DNA of 64,000 nt from Ga0077555 sp050187415 (GCA_050187415.1 JBFWXN010000002.1:83554-147553), one strand, 5' to 3'; shown: positions 43,932-52,883, numbered from the stretch's first letter. Translations and numbers: made by a program. Notes: generated by a model from the letters alone, not told the origin.

Positions 43932-44786
43932 CTACTTGCGCGTTTGACGTTTGACCAGCGCGTCGAGTGCCATGAGGTCGCGCATGAGCGCCTCGAAGTC
44001 CTTCAGCGGGACCATGTTCGGGCCATCCGAGGGCGCCTTGTCCGGGTCCGGATGCGTCTCGATGAATAGCCCCGCTATGCCAACGGCAACGGCAGCCCGC
44101 GCCAGCACAGGCACGTAGCGACGATCGCCGCCCGACGACGAGCCCTGTCCGCCCGGCTGCTGCACCGAATGCGTCGCATCGAAGATCACGGGCGCCCCGG
44201 TCTCGGCCATGATGGCGAGTGAGCGCATGTCGACGACGAGTGTGTTGTAGCCAAACGAGGCGCCGCGTTCTGTGACCAGCACGCGCGTGTTACCCGAACC
44301 CGTCACCTTGGCGATGACGTGCTGCATGTCCCAGGGCGCGAGAAACTGTCCCTTCTTGATCTTGACCACCTTGCCGGTTCTGGCCGCGGCAACGAGAAGG
44401 TCGGTCTGCCGGCACAGAAATGCGGGGATCTGCAGGACATCGACGACCTCGGCCACTCGGGCACATTGCGTCGCCTCATGCACATCCGTGACGACCGGCA
44501 AGTTGAAGCTCTGGCGTATTTCGGAGAAGACCGCGAGCGCCGCCTCGAGGCCCATCCCGCGTTTGCCGGAAAGCGATGTCCGGTTGGCCTTGTCGTAGCT
44601 GGTCTTGTAGACGAGCCCGAGCCCGAGCCGTCCCGCGATCTCTTTCAGGGCAGCGGCCGTCTCGAGCGCATGCGCCCGGCTTTCCATCTGGCAGGGTCCG
44701 GCAAACACCGCGACCGGACGATCCTGCGCGAACGTGACGTTGCCCACCGTCACACTTCGATCGGGCGAGGTGATCGTGTTGCTCAT
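43932..44786 (-). CDS. kdsA: 3-deoxy-8-phosphooctulonate (KDO-8-P) synthase
   Basis: A 284-residue cytosolic enzyme condensing PEP and arabinose-5-phosphate to KDO-8-phosphate for lipopolysaccharide core. Key blocks are FAGPCQMES, YKTSYDKANRTS, GLPVVTDVHE-like residues (NLPVVTDVHEATQ), KKGQFLAPWDM, ERGASFGYNTLVVDMRSL, IFDATHSVQQPGG and IETHPDPDKAPSDGPNM. The first block has Cys32 where E. coli has Asn, placing the protein in the metal-dependent class. It confirms that the organism makes KDO-containing LPS. It ends 105 bases before the DUF423 gene and starts about 120 bases after the GFA gene. Confidence 0.96.
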   Translation of the reverse strand: MSNTITSPDRSVTVGNVTFAQDRPVAVFAGPCQMESRAHALETAAALKEIAGRLGLGLVYKTSYDKANRTSLSGKRGMGLEAALAVFSEIRQSFNLPVVTDVHEATQCARVAEVVDVLQIPAFLCRQTDLLVAAARTGKVVKIKKGQFLAPWDMQHVIAKVTGSGNTRVLVTERGASFGYNTLVVDMRSLAIMAETGAPVIFDATHSVQQPGGQGSSSGGDRRYVPVLARAAVAVGIAGLFIETHPDPDKAPSDGPNMVPLKDFEALMRDLMALDALVKRQTRK

Positions 44787-44903
44787 GCCTCATTCTACCC
44801 GACGACTGACGGGCGCGCACTCGGCAAGCCAGAATTGCCCACAATCAAGCGTCGCCATCACTCCGCACGGACGGCAGCCTACCGTCCGCGCAGGCAACTC
44901 CGG

Positions 44904-45356
44904 TCAGCGTTTGACCGGCCCGTTGCTGACGGGGGCCGCGCCATGCCCGGCTGTCTCCTTGAAGCGCGGCAGATGATCGTCCACTTCGAACCACGAGACC
45001 CGCTCCTCGATGTGCGCGTGGCCGGTCGGCACGAACTTGCCGGGCTCGTCCAGCGTCCCCATGAAGAGGTGGACTTCCTTGGGCCAGCGCGAGCCGGCAT
45101 AGGCCATCGGCGAGCCGCAGGTGGGGCAGAAATATCGCTTCACGCCGGGCGACGACTCGTAAACGGACGGCGTACCCTTGAGATAGTGAAACTGGTCGAT
45201 ATTGACGCCGACGTAGGTCGCCACCGGTGACGAAACGGCGCGGCGGCAGCTCTCGCAATGGCAGTACATGACCCACTTCGGCGCCTCGGAGAATTCATAC
45301 TCGATGGCGCCGCACATGCAGTGCCCACGCGTCGTATCTGGCTTGGCGGTAGACAT
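44904..45356 (-). CDS. GFA/CENP-V family zinc-binding protein
   Basis: A 150-residue protein with the GFA zinc-binding pattern: C13-x-C15 in GHCMCGAIEYEF, C32-x-C34-x2-C37 in YCHCESCRRA and C77-x2-C80 in YFCPTCGSPM. The family includes glutathione-dependent formaldehyde-activating enzyme, but most members are of unknown activity, and two structural zinc ions are the only safe prediction. The C-terminal region has WFEVDDHLPRF, frequent in this family. It lies divergent from the SDR gene and upstream of kdsA. Confidence 0.9.
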   Translation of the reverse strand: MSTAKPDTTRGHCMCGAIEYEFSEAPKWVMYCHCESCRRAVSSPVATYVGVNIDQFHYLKGTPSVYESSPGVKRYFCPTCGSPMAYAGSRWPKEVHLFMGTLDEPGKFVPTGHAHIEERVSWFEVDDHLPRFKETAGHGAAPVSNGPVKR

Positions 45357-45507
45357 GTCGCGGAAATCCTCCGGGTATCGGCCTGTCGCGGCATCGAATA
45401 GGCCCTGACCTTAGCGTACACCCGCCGGGCTTGTCCTGCATTGCGGCGGCGCCCCGGCGCGTTCTAGCATGACGAAGCGTTCCTTCTCGACCTGGAGTTA
45501 ATCGACC

Positions 45508-46251
45508 ATGCCATCCCCATCGCGCACTGCGCTCGTCACCGGCTCCAACAAGAATATCGGCCGTGCCTGCGTGCTGCACCTTGCGAAGGCCGGCTGCAAC
45601 GTGGTCGTCAACGGCGCACAGGACCATGCCGCGGCGGAACGGACGGCTTCCGACGCGCGCAAGCTCGGCATCGAGGTCTTGGTGGCGATGGGCGATGTCG
45701 GCCTGCGCGAAGATGCGCAGCGCATCGCCGACGAGGCTCTGGCCAAGTTCGGCACTGTCGACATTCTGGTTAACAATGCCGCGATCCGAAAGGATGGCAG
45801 ATTTCTCGAAATGCCGGAGGATGCTTGGCGCTATGCCATGTCCGTCAATTTCGACGCGGCCTACTGGCTATCGCGTCGCTGCCTGCCGGGAATGATCGAG
45901 AGGGGCTGGGGCCGGATCATCAATTTCGCCGGTATGAACGCCATCCATGGCTACAACGGCCGAGCCCACGTATCGGCCTCGAAGCATGCGGCGTGGGGAC
46001 TGACGAAAGCGCTAGCCATGGAGTTCGGCCCGAAGGGCGTCACAACGAACATCGTCTCGCCGGGGCCGATCATGGGCGAGGCGCAGGACGCCGAGCAGGC
46101 GGCGCACATTTCACCGATGGCGGCACGGGTGCCGCTCGGGCGACTCGGCAAGCCCGAGGAGGTCGCCGCCGCCGTGGCACTGCTCGCCTCGGATGCTGGC
46201 GGCTTCATCAATGGGCAAATGATCCAGGTCAACGGCGGCGCCGAGACCTGA
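45508..46251 (+). CDS. SDR family protein lacking the catalytic Ser and Tyr
   Basis: A 247-residue Rossmann protein. Cofactor motifs TGSNKNIGRACVLHL and DILVNNAAIRKDG are standard, and the structural Asn in MSVNFDAAYW is present. The usual catalytic Ser falls at Gly142 (IINFAGMNAIHG) and the usual Tyr of YxxxK at Val155 (HVSASKHAAWGL), while Lys159 is kept. The C-terminus SPGPIMGEAQDAE and GGFINGQMIQVNGG are normal for 3-oxoacyl reductase-like SDRs. It may have a different chemistry or be non-catalytic. It stands alone, divergent from the GFA gene. Confidence 0.87.
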   Translation: MPSPSRTALVTGSNKNIGRACVLHLAKAGCNVVVNGAQDHAAAERTASDARKLGIEVLVAMGDVGLREDAQRIADEALAKFGTVDILVNNAAIRKDGRFLEMPEDAWRYAMSVNFDAAYWLSRRCLPGMIERGWGRIINFAGMNAIHGYNGRAHVSASKHAAWGLTKALAMEFGPKGVTTNIVSPGPIMGEAQDAEQAAHISPMAARVPLGRLGKPEEVAAAVALLASDAGGFINGQMIQVNGGAET

Positions 46252-46336
46252 CGCTCGAAGCAGCTGAAGCGACCCACTTGAATGCGACGACGACGCGAAC
46301 CGAGCCACGGGATCGCTTTCAAAAGCCCGCCGCACC

Positions 46337-47317
46337 CTAGATCGCGCGTGTGACCATGCGCGAGCCGCCACCCCAGAGCGGCAGGTAGGCCATCTTCACG
46401 CCGGCACCGCCCGTTACGATCGGGAAAATGTGCTCGGGCCCGGGTGCCATGCGAAAGGCATCGCTACCGCCCGCCTCGAACAAATATTTCTGCACGTCGG
46501 ACAAACCGATGCCTGCTCCCAGCAATCGTTCCGAAAGCTCGAGCGGAAGGATGAAGACTTGCTCGGGTGGCTCGGGCTGGCGCGACGCCCCGGTCGTCTC
46601 GGCTGACGCCCTCATGATGATGGTCAGCGCATCGAGGATTGCATCGGCGCCGGCATCCCCCCCTTCGCCGTCGCGCAGCGGCAGAACCTCGGCGGTGCCA
46701 GACACGCCCATCACGGTGACCGCGCTGCTGCCGGCCGGCATCCCCCGCCTCACGTGCAGCGGCGGATAGGGCCCGTCCTCAGGCTCGGCGAAACAGAAGG
46801 TGTATTTGCCAGGCTGCCCGCACGTCGCCATGTCACCAGAACCGGCGCGCGCACCGCCGATGTTGCGCAGGCAAAGGCTCACCGCACGTCCAATGGCGGC
46901 ATTGGCCCGATTTCCCGGCCCAAGGCAGTTGATGCCCGGATTGAGGTCGAGCGCCGAGACGATCGGCCCATGCACGCACGTTGCCACGGCGGCCGAGCCC
47001 GTCGTGGTCATCAGCCCGAGCAGATTGAGTTCCGGCTCGAGACAAGCCGTCACGGCCGCGATCACCACCCTGAGCTCGGCCGGACGGCAGCCGGCGAGCA
47101 CCGCGTTGTAGGCAACGGCGCGTGGCGTCACATCGCCAAAAAGCGGCGGCATGAACCCCAGCGACTGCTCCGGATCGGCTATTCCCGTCAGCATGGCTGC
47201 GAGGCGAACTTCGGTCGGCGGCACCAACGGTAGCCCGTCGCCCAGATCGGCGGCCTCGAGCTCGGCCTGCACATCGTCCCACGACCGGCTTTCGCCGACG
47301 GTCGGAAATTCGCTCAT
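46337..47317 (-). CDS. Conserved protein of unknown function coupled to an MFS transporter
   Basis: A 326-residue soluble protein starting at the ATG that overlaps the MFS stop by four bases (ATGA). Conserved-looking blocks are DGLPLVPPTEVRLAAML, FGDVTPRAVAYNAVLAGCRP, the glycine/alanine-rich PGNRANAAIGRAVSLCL, and CGQPGKYTFCFAE with two cysteines. Six or more cysteines are spread through the N-terminal half, and the C-terminus is glycine-rich (VTGGAGVKMAYLPLWGG). I recall similar proteins near UGSC-motif oxidoreductase genes, but cannot assign a function. The upstream open frame is a shadow of the MFS gene. Confidence 0.75.
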   Translation of the reverse strand: MSEFPTVGESRSWDDVQAELEAADLGDGLPLVPPTEVRLAAMLTGIADPEQSLGFMPPLFGDVTPRAVAYNAVLAGCRPAELRVVIAAVTACLEPELNLLGLMTTTGSAAVATCVHGPIVSALDLNPGINCLGPGNRANAAIGRAVSLCLRNIGGARAGSGDMATCGQPGKYTFCFAEPEDGPYPPLHVRRGMPAGSSAVTVMGVSGTAEVLPLRDGEGGDAGADAILDALTIIMRASAETTGASRQPEPPEQVFILPLELSERLLGAGIGLSDVQKYLFEAGGSDAFRMAPGPEHIFPIVTGGAGVKMAYLPLWGGGSRMVTRAI

Positions 47318-48537
47318 TGCGTGCGCCTTTTGTCGGTAGCGAGTGCCAGCACGACGGTCAGAACCATGAACATGGCCGACACGCCAAACACCCAGCGCGG
47401 TAGGTGGCTGTCCATGATGAAGCCGTAGAGCATCGGCCCGATAATGCCGCCGATATTGAATCCCGTCGAAACGATGCCGAACGCACGCCCCGCCGCCCCC
47501 GAGGGCGCCGCCTGGCGCACCAGCATGTCGCGCGACGGCGCAATCACCCCTCCGAGAAAGCCTGCCACGCCGAACGCGCCCACGATCAGCCAATGCGGTA
47601 TCGACACCAGCGCGACAGCCAGCACGATCGCCGCGTTGGTCGCAAAACATACGGCAGCCACTTGCGCGTGACGGCGCGTCCTGTCCGCAAGAATGCCGCC
47701 TGCGAGCACCCCTAGGGCACTCAGCCCGAGGAAAGCTGTCAGCGCGACGTTCGCCGTCGAGAACGTCACCTCGTAGGCCTGCATCAGCGCCACCACAGAG
47801 AAGCTGTTGAGACCCGCATTGGACAGACTGAGCAAGGTATAGAATACGGTCAGCATCAGGATCGCGGGCGTCATCACGCTGGCAAGCGACCCCGCCCGCT
47901 TGTTGCTCCTCGACGATGGGCCGTGCGAGCCTCGCGAGGCTCGCTCCTCCGGCATCGGAACGAGGGCCACGAGTATCGCGGCAACCGGCCCGAGCAGTCC
48001 TGCACCGATCAGCGCGCCCTCGAGCCCCACCCAAGCAACGAGCACCAGTAGCGATGCGGGCGCAACGGCCCCGCCTAGAAAGCCGGCAAAGGTATGGATC
48101 GAAAACGCGCGCCCGACGCGGTTCTCGCGGACGCCGGCTGCGAGAAGGGAATAGTCGGCCGGATGGTAGACGCTGTTGGCGAGGCCCGCGAGGCCGGCAC
48201 AGGCGAGCAACCACGGATAGCTGAGCGTCAGCCCCATGGCGATGAACGCGGCCCCGCCGACGCAAAGCCCCGCGATCAGGATGCGCCGGGCCCCGAACCG
48301 GTCAACAGCTGCCCCCATCGGTGCCTGGGTCAGGCCCGAGACCACAGCGAAGACGGTAAGCGCGAGACCCAGCTCCACGAACCCCACACCCAGCCGATCC
48401 TTCAGGAACGGGAACAGAGGCGGCAGAACCAGGATATGGAAATGGCTCACCCAATGCGCCATCGACACGGCGACAAGGGTGCGCGCTTCACTTCCAGGCT
48501 CCGCCTGAGAGCGGTCCGGTGCAACGTCAGTGACCAT
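47314..48537 (-). CDS. MFS transporter (fosmidomycin-resistance/FucP-like type)
   Basis: A 407-residue transporter with twelve hydrophobic segments in two six-helix halves separated by a charged loop (ERASRGSHGPSSRSNKRAG). Family motifs are MAHWVSHFHILVLPPLFPFL in helix 1, GAAVDRFGARRILIAG in the loop 2-3 and GILADRTRRHAQV in the second half. The HFHILVLPPLFP segment resembles fosmidomycin-resistance (Fsr) proteins; substrate unknown. I start at the ATG at 48537, after a non-conserved N-terminal stretch. It overlaps the unknown 326-residue gene by four bases, so the two are made together and may share a substrate. Confidence 0.9.
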   Translation of the reverse strand: MVTDVAPDRSQAEPGSEARTLVAVSMAHWVSHFHILVLPPLFPFLKDRLGVGFVELGLALTVFAVVSGLTQAPMGAAVDRFGARRILIAGLCVGGAAFIAMGLTLSYPWLLACAGLAGLANSVYHPADYSLLAAGVRENRVGRAFSIHTFAGFLGGAVAPASLLVLVAWVGLEGALIGAGLLGPVAAILVALVPMPEERASRGSHGPSSRSNKRAGSLASVMTPAILMLTVFYTLLSLSNAGLNSFSVVALMQAYEVTFSTANVALTAFLGLSALGVLAGGILADRTRRHAQVAAVCFATNAAIVLAVALVSIPHWLIVGAFGVAGFLGGVIAPSRDMLVRQAAPSGAAGRAFGIVSTGFNIGGIIGPMLYGFIMDSHLPRWVFGVSAMFMVLTVVLALATDKRRTQ

Positions 48538-48761
48538 TCCGGCTTCGTGCTCCGTTGGCGCCGATCTCGTCAGCGGCGGACTATTGCGGAGCGGGACAAA
48601 CGCGGCAATGGTGGTTCGTTGCTGCGGAGCAACAATTGTCACAGAAATAGTTGAGATGAGGGCTGGTTGAGTGGGCTTCGCCGCACTTGCATTTGGTCTG
48701 AAAGCAGATCGCGCCGATTTATCGATCCAACGGGAGACGTAACGACCGGGATGGAAACTTC

Positions 48762-49085
48762 GTGACGCTCGTCACCTATGTGGCCGCTGCAATTAGCGAA
48801 ATCGCCGGCTGCTTCGCATTCTGGACCTGGCTGCGCATGAACGGGTCGGCGCTTTGGATCTTGCCTGGCATCGCCAGTCTCGTGGTGTTCGCATGGCTGC
48901 TGACCCGCATCGAGGCCGACTTCGCCGGACGAACCTACGCGGCTTACGGGGGGATCTACATTGCCGCCTCCCTCGCCTGGCTCTGGCTGGTCGAGGGCAA
49001 GACGCCCGACCGCTGGGACGTTATCGGCGCGGCGATCTGCGTAGCTGGAGCCTTGATCATCGTCCTGGGGCCGCGCACGGCCTGA
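48762..49085 (+). CDS. ynfA: YnfA/UPF0060 small membrane protein
   Basis: A 107-residue protein with four membrane helices and the family phrases AAISEIAGCFAFWTWLR, GRTYAAYGGIYIAASLAWLWLVEG and TPDRWDVIGAAICVAGALII. YnfA is related to small multidrug-resistance pumps and may export cationic dyes or drugs as a dimer. The start is a GTG preceded by a purine-rich GGGATGGAAAC region. It is divergent from the MFS gene across about 225 bases and is followed 74 bases later by a cyclase-family gene. Confidence 0.92.
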   Translation: MTLVTYVAAAISEIAGCFAFWTWLRMNGSALWILPGIASLVVFAWLLTRIEADFAGRTYAAYGGIYIAASLAWLWLVEGKTPDRWDVIGAAICVAGALIIVLGPRTA

Positions 49086-49158
49086 GCGAGACGTGTTGTC
49101 AGTGCCGACCGTCGCATGACACGCTCTCGGCTTGGCAGGTCCGACCGGGAGAACGCAG

Positions 49159-49932
49159 ATGACTCGGCGCTTCATCGACATTTCCGTCGCACTTCAGGCA
49201 GGCATCGCCTCGGACCCGGCCGGTGGCGAGCCGAAGATCCACTACGAGACGCACCAAGAATCTATTCCGCGCATGTTGCGCCACTTCCCTGGCATGACAC
49301 CCGATCGCCTGCCGGGCGGTGAAGGCTGGGCCACCGAGCAGTGCCAGATCTCGACCCACAACGGCACCCACGTCGACGCTCCCTGGCATTACGCGACCAC
49401 GATGGACGGCGGCAAACGCGCGGCCACCATCGACGAATTGCCGCTCGAGTGGTTCCACCAGCCGGGCGTGAAGCTCGATTTTCGCCATTTCCCGAACGGC
49501 TTCGTGGTCGGCGCCGCCGAGATCGAGGCCGAACTGAAGCGTATCGGTCATACCCTCTCCCCGCTCGAGATCGTCGTCGTCAACACGGCGGCCGGCGCCC
49601 GGTACGGCCTATCGGATTACGTTCCGACCGGCTGCGGGATGGGCCGCGAGGCGACGCTCTATCTGACGTCGCGTGGGGTCAGGGTCGTCGGCACCGATGC
49701 GTGGTCGTGGGACGCGCCGTTCGTCTACACGGCCCGACGTTTCGCGGAGACGGGCGACGCCTCCATCATCTGGGAAGGTCATAAGTCAGGCCGCGAGACC
49801 GGTTATTGCCAGATCGAGAAACTCGCCAATCTCGACCAGCTCCCGGCGACGGGCTTCACGGTGATCTGCTTCCCCGTGAAAGTGAAATCGGGAAGCGCCG
49901 GCTGGACGCGCGCCGTGGCCATATTGGACTGA
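49159..49932 (+). CDS. Cyclase family protein (kynurenine formamidase-like)
   Basis: A 257-residue metal-dependent hydrolase of the cyclase/KynB fold. The metal site is in STHNGTHVDAPWHY, the family hallmark, with further blocks DISVALQAGI at the start, GYVPTGCGMG-like residues (DYVPTGCGMGRE), VGTDAWSWDAPF and a C-terminal FPVKVKSGSAGWTRAVAI. Members hydrolyse N-formylkynurenine, isatin or other cyclic amides; the substrate is not set. The start ATG at 49159 has GGGAG upstream. The gene converges with the dehydrogenase-like gene. Confidence 0.9.
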   Translation: MTRRFIDISVALQAGIASDPAGGEPKIHYETHQESIPRMLRHFPGMTPDRLPGGEGWATEQCQISTHNGTHVDAPWHYATTMDGGKRAATIDELPLEWFHQPGVKLDFRHFPNGFVVGAAEIEAELKRIGHTLSPLEIVVVNTAAGARYGLSDYVPTGCGMGREATLYLTSRGVRVVGTDAWSWDAPFVYTARRFAETGDASIIWEGHKSGRETGYCQIEKLANLDQLPATGFTVICFPVKVKSGSAGWTRAVAILD

Positions 49933-49974
49933 AAGTGCGGTGAGTTGGCACCAGCCGCCGCTCTGCTGCTCGCT

Positions 49975-50844
49975 TCAGCCGCGTTTGGGACCCATCCAGG
50001 CGGCGAGGACCCGAGCCAGCGCATCGTCGCCCGGCGCGTCCGGCAAATTTGCCGCGAGCCTTCGATAACCTTCGCCGGCTGCCCGGTGGTAGCCCGGATG
50101 CGCATCGAGATCGGCGAGGCCTTGCGCCAGATCGTCCATCTCGACCGCCCATCGGAGCGCCTTGTCGTCGAGATCGGGCGCTGCCGATCGAAGTACGGCC
50201 ATCAAGCCGGGCTTTACCGCGTCGAGTTCGCCTGCAACGCGCTCCGCCAGCCCGACCTTCGCCGCTGCCGCCATGATGTTGGCCAACAGTGCCACCGCAC
50301 CCTTGTTTGCCGCCGAGAACAGCACCTTCATCTCGGTCGCCTGGGTGATGCCGTCGCCCAGGCGGATCACGGGCATGTTGTCCGACTGGAGCTCGGCCAG
50401 CACGTCGGCACTTCGCCCGGAGACGTACAGCCGCGTTTTCACCTTCCCGCCGGGTGGCGGCCCGATGATCCCTCCGTCCGAGTAAATGGCGCCGGCTGCC
50501 GTGATGGACTGGGCGATGCGGGCGCTCTTGGCCGGCGTGATCGAATTGCAATCGATGTAATGCAGTCGCTTGCCGGCCAAGAGCTGAGCAACGGCATCGG
50601 CGAGGGGCTCGGCCTGATCTGCCGGCACGATCGAGAGGAAGGTATCTGCCGCGCCGACAACCGCCTCGAGGCTGTCAAGCAGCCGTACGCCTGCCACGGC
50701 GGCGCGCTCCTTGCTGCGCCCGGACCGGCCGGCCGCCGTCGACACGACATCGAACCCGGAAGCTCGCAAATCCCCGGCCACTCCGGCGCCCATTGCACCA
50801 AGACCGAGAACGCCGATCACGGAAGGCCTGGCAAGCTTGCTCAT
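49975..50844 (-). CDS. NAD(P)-binding beta-hydroxyacid dehydrogenase-like protein with DUF1932 C-terminus
   Basis: A 289-residue protein. The N-terminal Rossmann domain has VIGVLGLGAMGAGVAGDLRASG and a 6PGDH-type pattern (FLSIVPADQAEPLAD). The mid block DGGIIGPPPGG replaces the usual DAPVSGG, and the lysine-bearing ATEMKVLFSAANKGAVALL fits the DUF1932 C-terminal domain. Enzymes of this group act on beta-hydroxy acids, but substrates of DUF1932 members are unknown. I choose the ATG at 50844 (MSKLARPSVIG); a longer frame reaches 50907. It is 90 bases downstream of the lytic transglycosylase gene on the same strand. Confidence 0.87.
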   Translation of the reverse strand: MSKLARPSVIGVLGLGAMGAGVAGDLRASGFDVVSTAAGRSGRSKERAAVAGVRLLDSLEAVVGAADTFLSIVPADQAEPLADAVAQLLAGKRLHYIDCNSITPAKSARIAQSITAAGAIYSDGGIIGPPPGGKVKTRLYVSGRSADVLAELQSDNMPVIRLGDGITQATEMKVLFSAANKGAVALLANIMAAAAKVGLAERVAGELDAVKPGLMAVLRSAAPDLDDKALRWAVEMDDLAQGLADLDAHPGYHRAAGEGYRRLAANLPDAPGDDALARVLAAWMGPKRG

Positions 50845-50934
50845 GTCGTGTCTCCGTTGCGCATCCGACACCCACTTACATGCTAGACCCAACCCGCTGC
50901 GCCGCAAGTCGCCAGCGCGGGCCGATCACACAGG

Positions 50935-52218
50935 CTATGGCTTCGCCTTCGCCCGCATCGCCGTGAGCAAGCCGGAGCTGGGCCAGCAATCGACGGCAAG
51001 ACTGTTCGCGCGCTGGTAGAGGCCGATCTTGAGCCGCGTCTCGGAGCCGATCCGGCCGTCGAGCTTGGCGATCGAGAACCCTTGGCGGTGGAGGCGTTCC
51101 TGTACCTCGAGAATGCCCGCCGGAGCGAGTTGACGAATCTCCGCCCACGGCGTTCGGAACGTGGCCCCTCCCGCAATCTGATCCGAAAGATGCCCCACGA
51201 ACAGCGCGTAGAGATCGGATGTGTTGTAGGCGCGCAGAACCTTGAAGTTCTCCGTAACGAGAAACTGTGGGCCATAGGTGCCACCGGGCGACATGAGATA
51301 GGCCGGCGCCGCGAGATTGCGCGCCGCAAAGGGCTTGCCGTCGGCACGGCGCACCCCGAGGCGCGACCACTCCGAGATGGGCCTCGCATTGTCCGGCCCC
51401 TCGTTGGCGCAGTCGACCCGCTGCCCCGTCGCAACCTCGAGCCCCCAGGGTAGACCGCCGATCCACCCCTTGTTCTTGAGCTGCTTTGCCGCCGAGCCCA
51501 ACGCATCGTCGACCGAGCCAAAGAGATCGATACGCCCATCTCCATCCAGGTCGACCGCCGAGGAGTAGAACTCCGACGGCATGAACTGGGTCAGCCCCAT
51601 CGCACCAGCCCACGACGCGCGCATCTCCGAGCGCTTCAGCCGTCCGTCCTCGATCAACTTCAGCGCATCGAGCAACTCACCTCGGAACAGATCCTTGCGC
51701 CGACCGGTATACGCCTGCGTCGCCAGCACGCGGATCGCGTCATGGCCTGCCTTGTATTTGCCGAAGGCCGTCTCTCGCCCCCAGATCGCGAGCACGATGG
51801 GCCAGTCGACGCCAATCTCTTTCTCGATGCGGGACAACGCTTTGGTGTGATGCTTGGCCAGTGCACGGCCTTCGCTTGCAAGCTGTGCGATGCGCCGAGC
51901 CGACACATAGGCTTGCGGCGCGACCGTGAACTCGGCCTGGCCCTTCGACCCTGGCTGCGGCCGGCCGGGCCGAACCAGGTCGGGCAGCGACAAGTCGGGC
52001 TGAAGTCCTCGCGTCTCCCGATCGAACGTGGCCCGGGAGACACCATGCGCTTCTGCGTCAGGCCGCAATCCGGCAAGGAAGGCCGCGAAATTGTCCTCCG
52101 CCTGCACCGCACTCGTCATCGCCAGAATTGCTGCCGTGAGCCCACAGGCGATGCCGAAGCCGCCCACCCGGCGTAGCCAAGCCACCCCGATCCCCCCGCG
52201 ACCACTCACAACTGCCAT
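50935..52218 (-). CDS. Lytic murein transglycosylase (MltB-type) with peptidoglycan-binding domain
   Basis: A 427-residue exported enzyme. The signal segment is GGFGIACGLTAAILAMTSAVQAE. The SLT/MltB domain (about 45-330) has the catalytic Glu149 in LAIWGRETAFGKYK and the supporting blocks SWAGAMGLTQFMPSEFY, DLDGDGRIDLFGSVDDALGS and SPGGTYGPQFLVT. A C-terminal peptidoglycan-binding module follows (EVQERLHRQGFSIAKLDGRIG). It cleaves MurNAc-GlcNAc bonds to 1,6-anhydro products. No lipobox cysteine is at the signal end, so it is soluble periplasmic. The ATG at 52218 lies before the signal; longer frames are not signal-like. Confidence 0.92.
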   Translation of the reverse strand: MAVVSGRGGIGVAWLRRVGGFGIACGLTAAILAMTSAVQAEDNFAAFLAGLRPDAEAHGVSRATFDRETRGLQPDLSLPDLVRPGRPQPGSKGQAEFTVAPQAYVSARRIAQLASEGRALAKHHTKALSRIEKEIGVDWPIVLAIWGRETAFGKYKAGHDAIRVLATQAYTGRRKDLFRGELLDALKLIEDGRLKRSEMRASWAGAMGLTQFMPSEFYSSAVDLDGDGRIDLFGSVDDALGSAAKQLKNKGWIGGLPWGLEVATGQRVDCANEGPDNARPISEWSRLGVRRADGKPFAARNLAAPAYLMSPGGTYGPQFLVTENFKVLRAYNTSDLYALFVGHLSDQIAGGATFRTPWAEIRQLAPAGILEVQERLHRQGFSIAKLDGRIGSETRLKIGLYQRANSLAVDCWPSSGLLTAMRAKAKP

Positions 52219-52418
52219 AACGTTCCGTCCCTGCTCTTCGCCGTGCACCGCTCGCGAGGCCGCCCCTACGGCACGGGACGCACCATCAACTCGTGCAACG
52301 ATGCCGCGCATTGGAGGCGACATTGCGAGCTTAAGAATTTGCGAAGGACTGGGAGTCCGTCGTGACCCCAACATGGCCGCCCAACGCGCATAAGCGGCAA
52401 GACGCGCTCGACCGCCGA

Positions 52419-52883
52419 TCAGGCGGCGTGTGAGGCCATTGGCTCCGTCAGGACGGAGTAGAGGGCATCGCGATCGCGCGCAGCCCGCAGCTTCTCCAGC
52501 GAGAGCGGATCGCGCAGAACCCGCGAAATCCGGGCGAGCGCCTTGAGATGATCGGCGCCAGCCTGCTCCGGCGCGAGGAGCACGAACACGAGATCGACCG
52601 GCTCGCCGTCCGGCGCCTCGAAATCGATCAACTCGTCGAGTTGCGCAAACACCGTCGCGATACGGTCGAGCCCGACAATCCGGGCATGCGGAATGGCGAT
52701 ACCTCGCCCGACTGCCGTCGATCCAAGACGCTCGCGTTGCAAAAGCGTGTCGAAGATCTGCCGCTCATCCAATTGGGTAATCCGCCCAGCCCGATTGGCC
52801 AGCTCACGGAGTGCCTGCTTCTTGTTCTTCACCCTCAACGAGGCGAACACGCCTTCCGGCTTGAGGAGATCGCCGAGATCCAT
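52419..52883 (-). CDS. ptsN: PTS IIA-like nitrogen-regulatory protein
   Basis: A 154-residue PTS IIA domain of the Ntr type. It starts MDLGDLLKPEGVFASL, and the phosphorylated histidine is His66 in GIAIPHARI. Further blocks are TLLQRERLGSTAVGRG, DLVFVLLAPEQAGADHLKALARISRVLRD. PtsN takes phosphate from PtsO and affects potassium, nitrogen and envelope responses through protein contacts. In proteobacteria it usually follows rpoN and hpf; here rpoN is 234 bases upstream on the same strand with no hpf between. An ATG two codons upstream (52889) is also possible. Confidence 0.94.
   Translation of the reverse strand: MDLGDLLKPEGVFASLRVKNKKQALRELANRAGRITQLDERQIFDTLLQRERLGSTAVGRGIAIPHARIVGLDRIATVFAQLDELIDFEAPDGEPVDLVFVLLAPEQAGADHLKALARISRVLRDPLSLEKLRAARDRDALYSVLTEPMASHAA

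Noticed and set aside
47318..48265. N-terminal extension of the 326-residue protein into the MFS gene
   Set aside because: The extension is a frame-shifted shadow of the transporter; the ATGA overlap gives a natural start.
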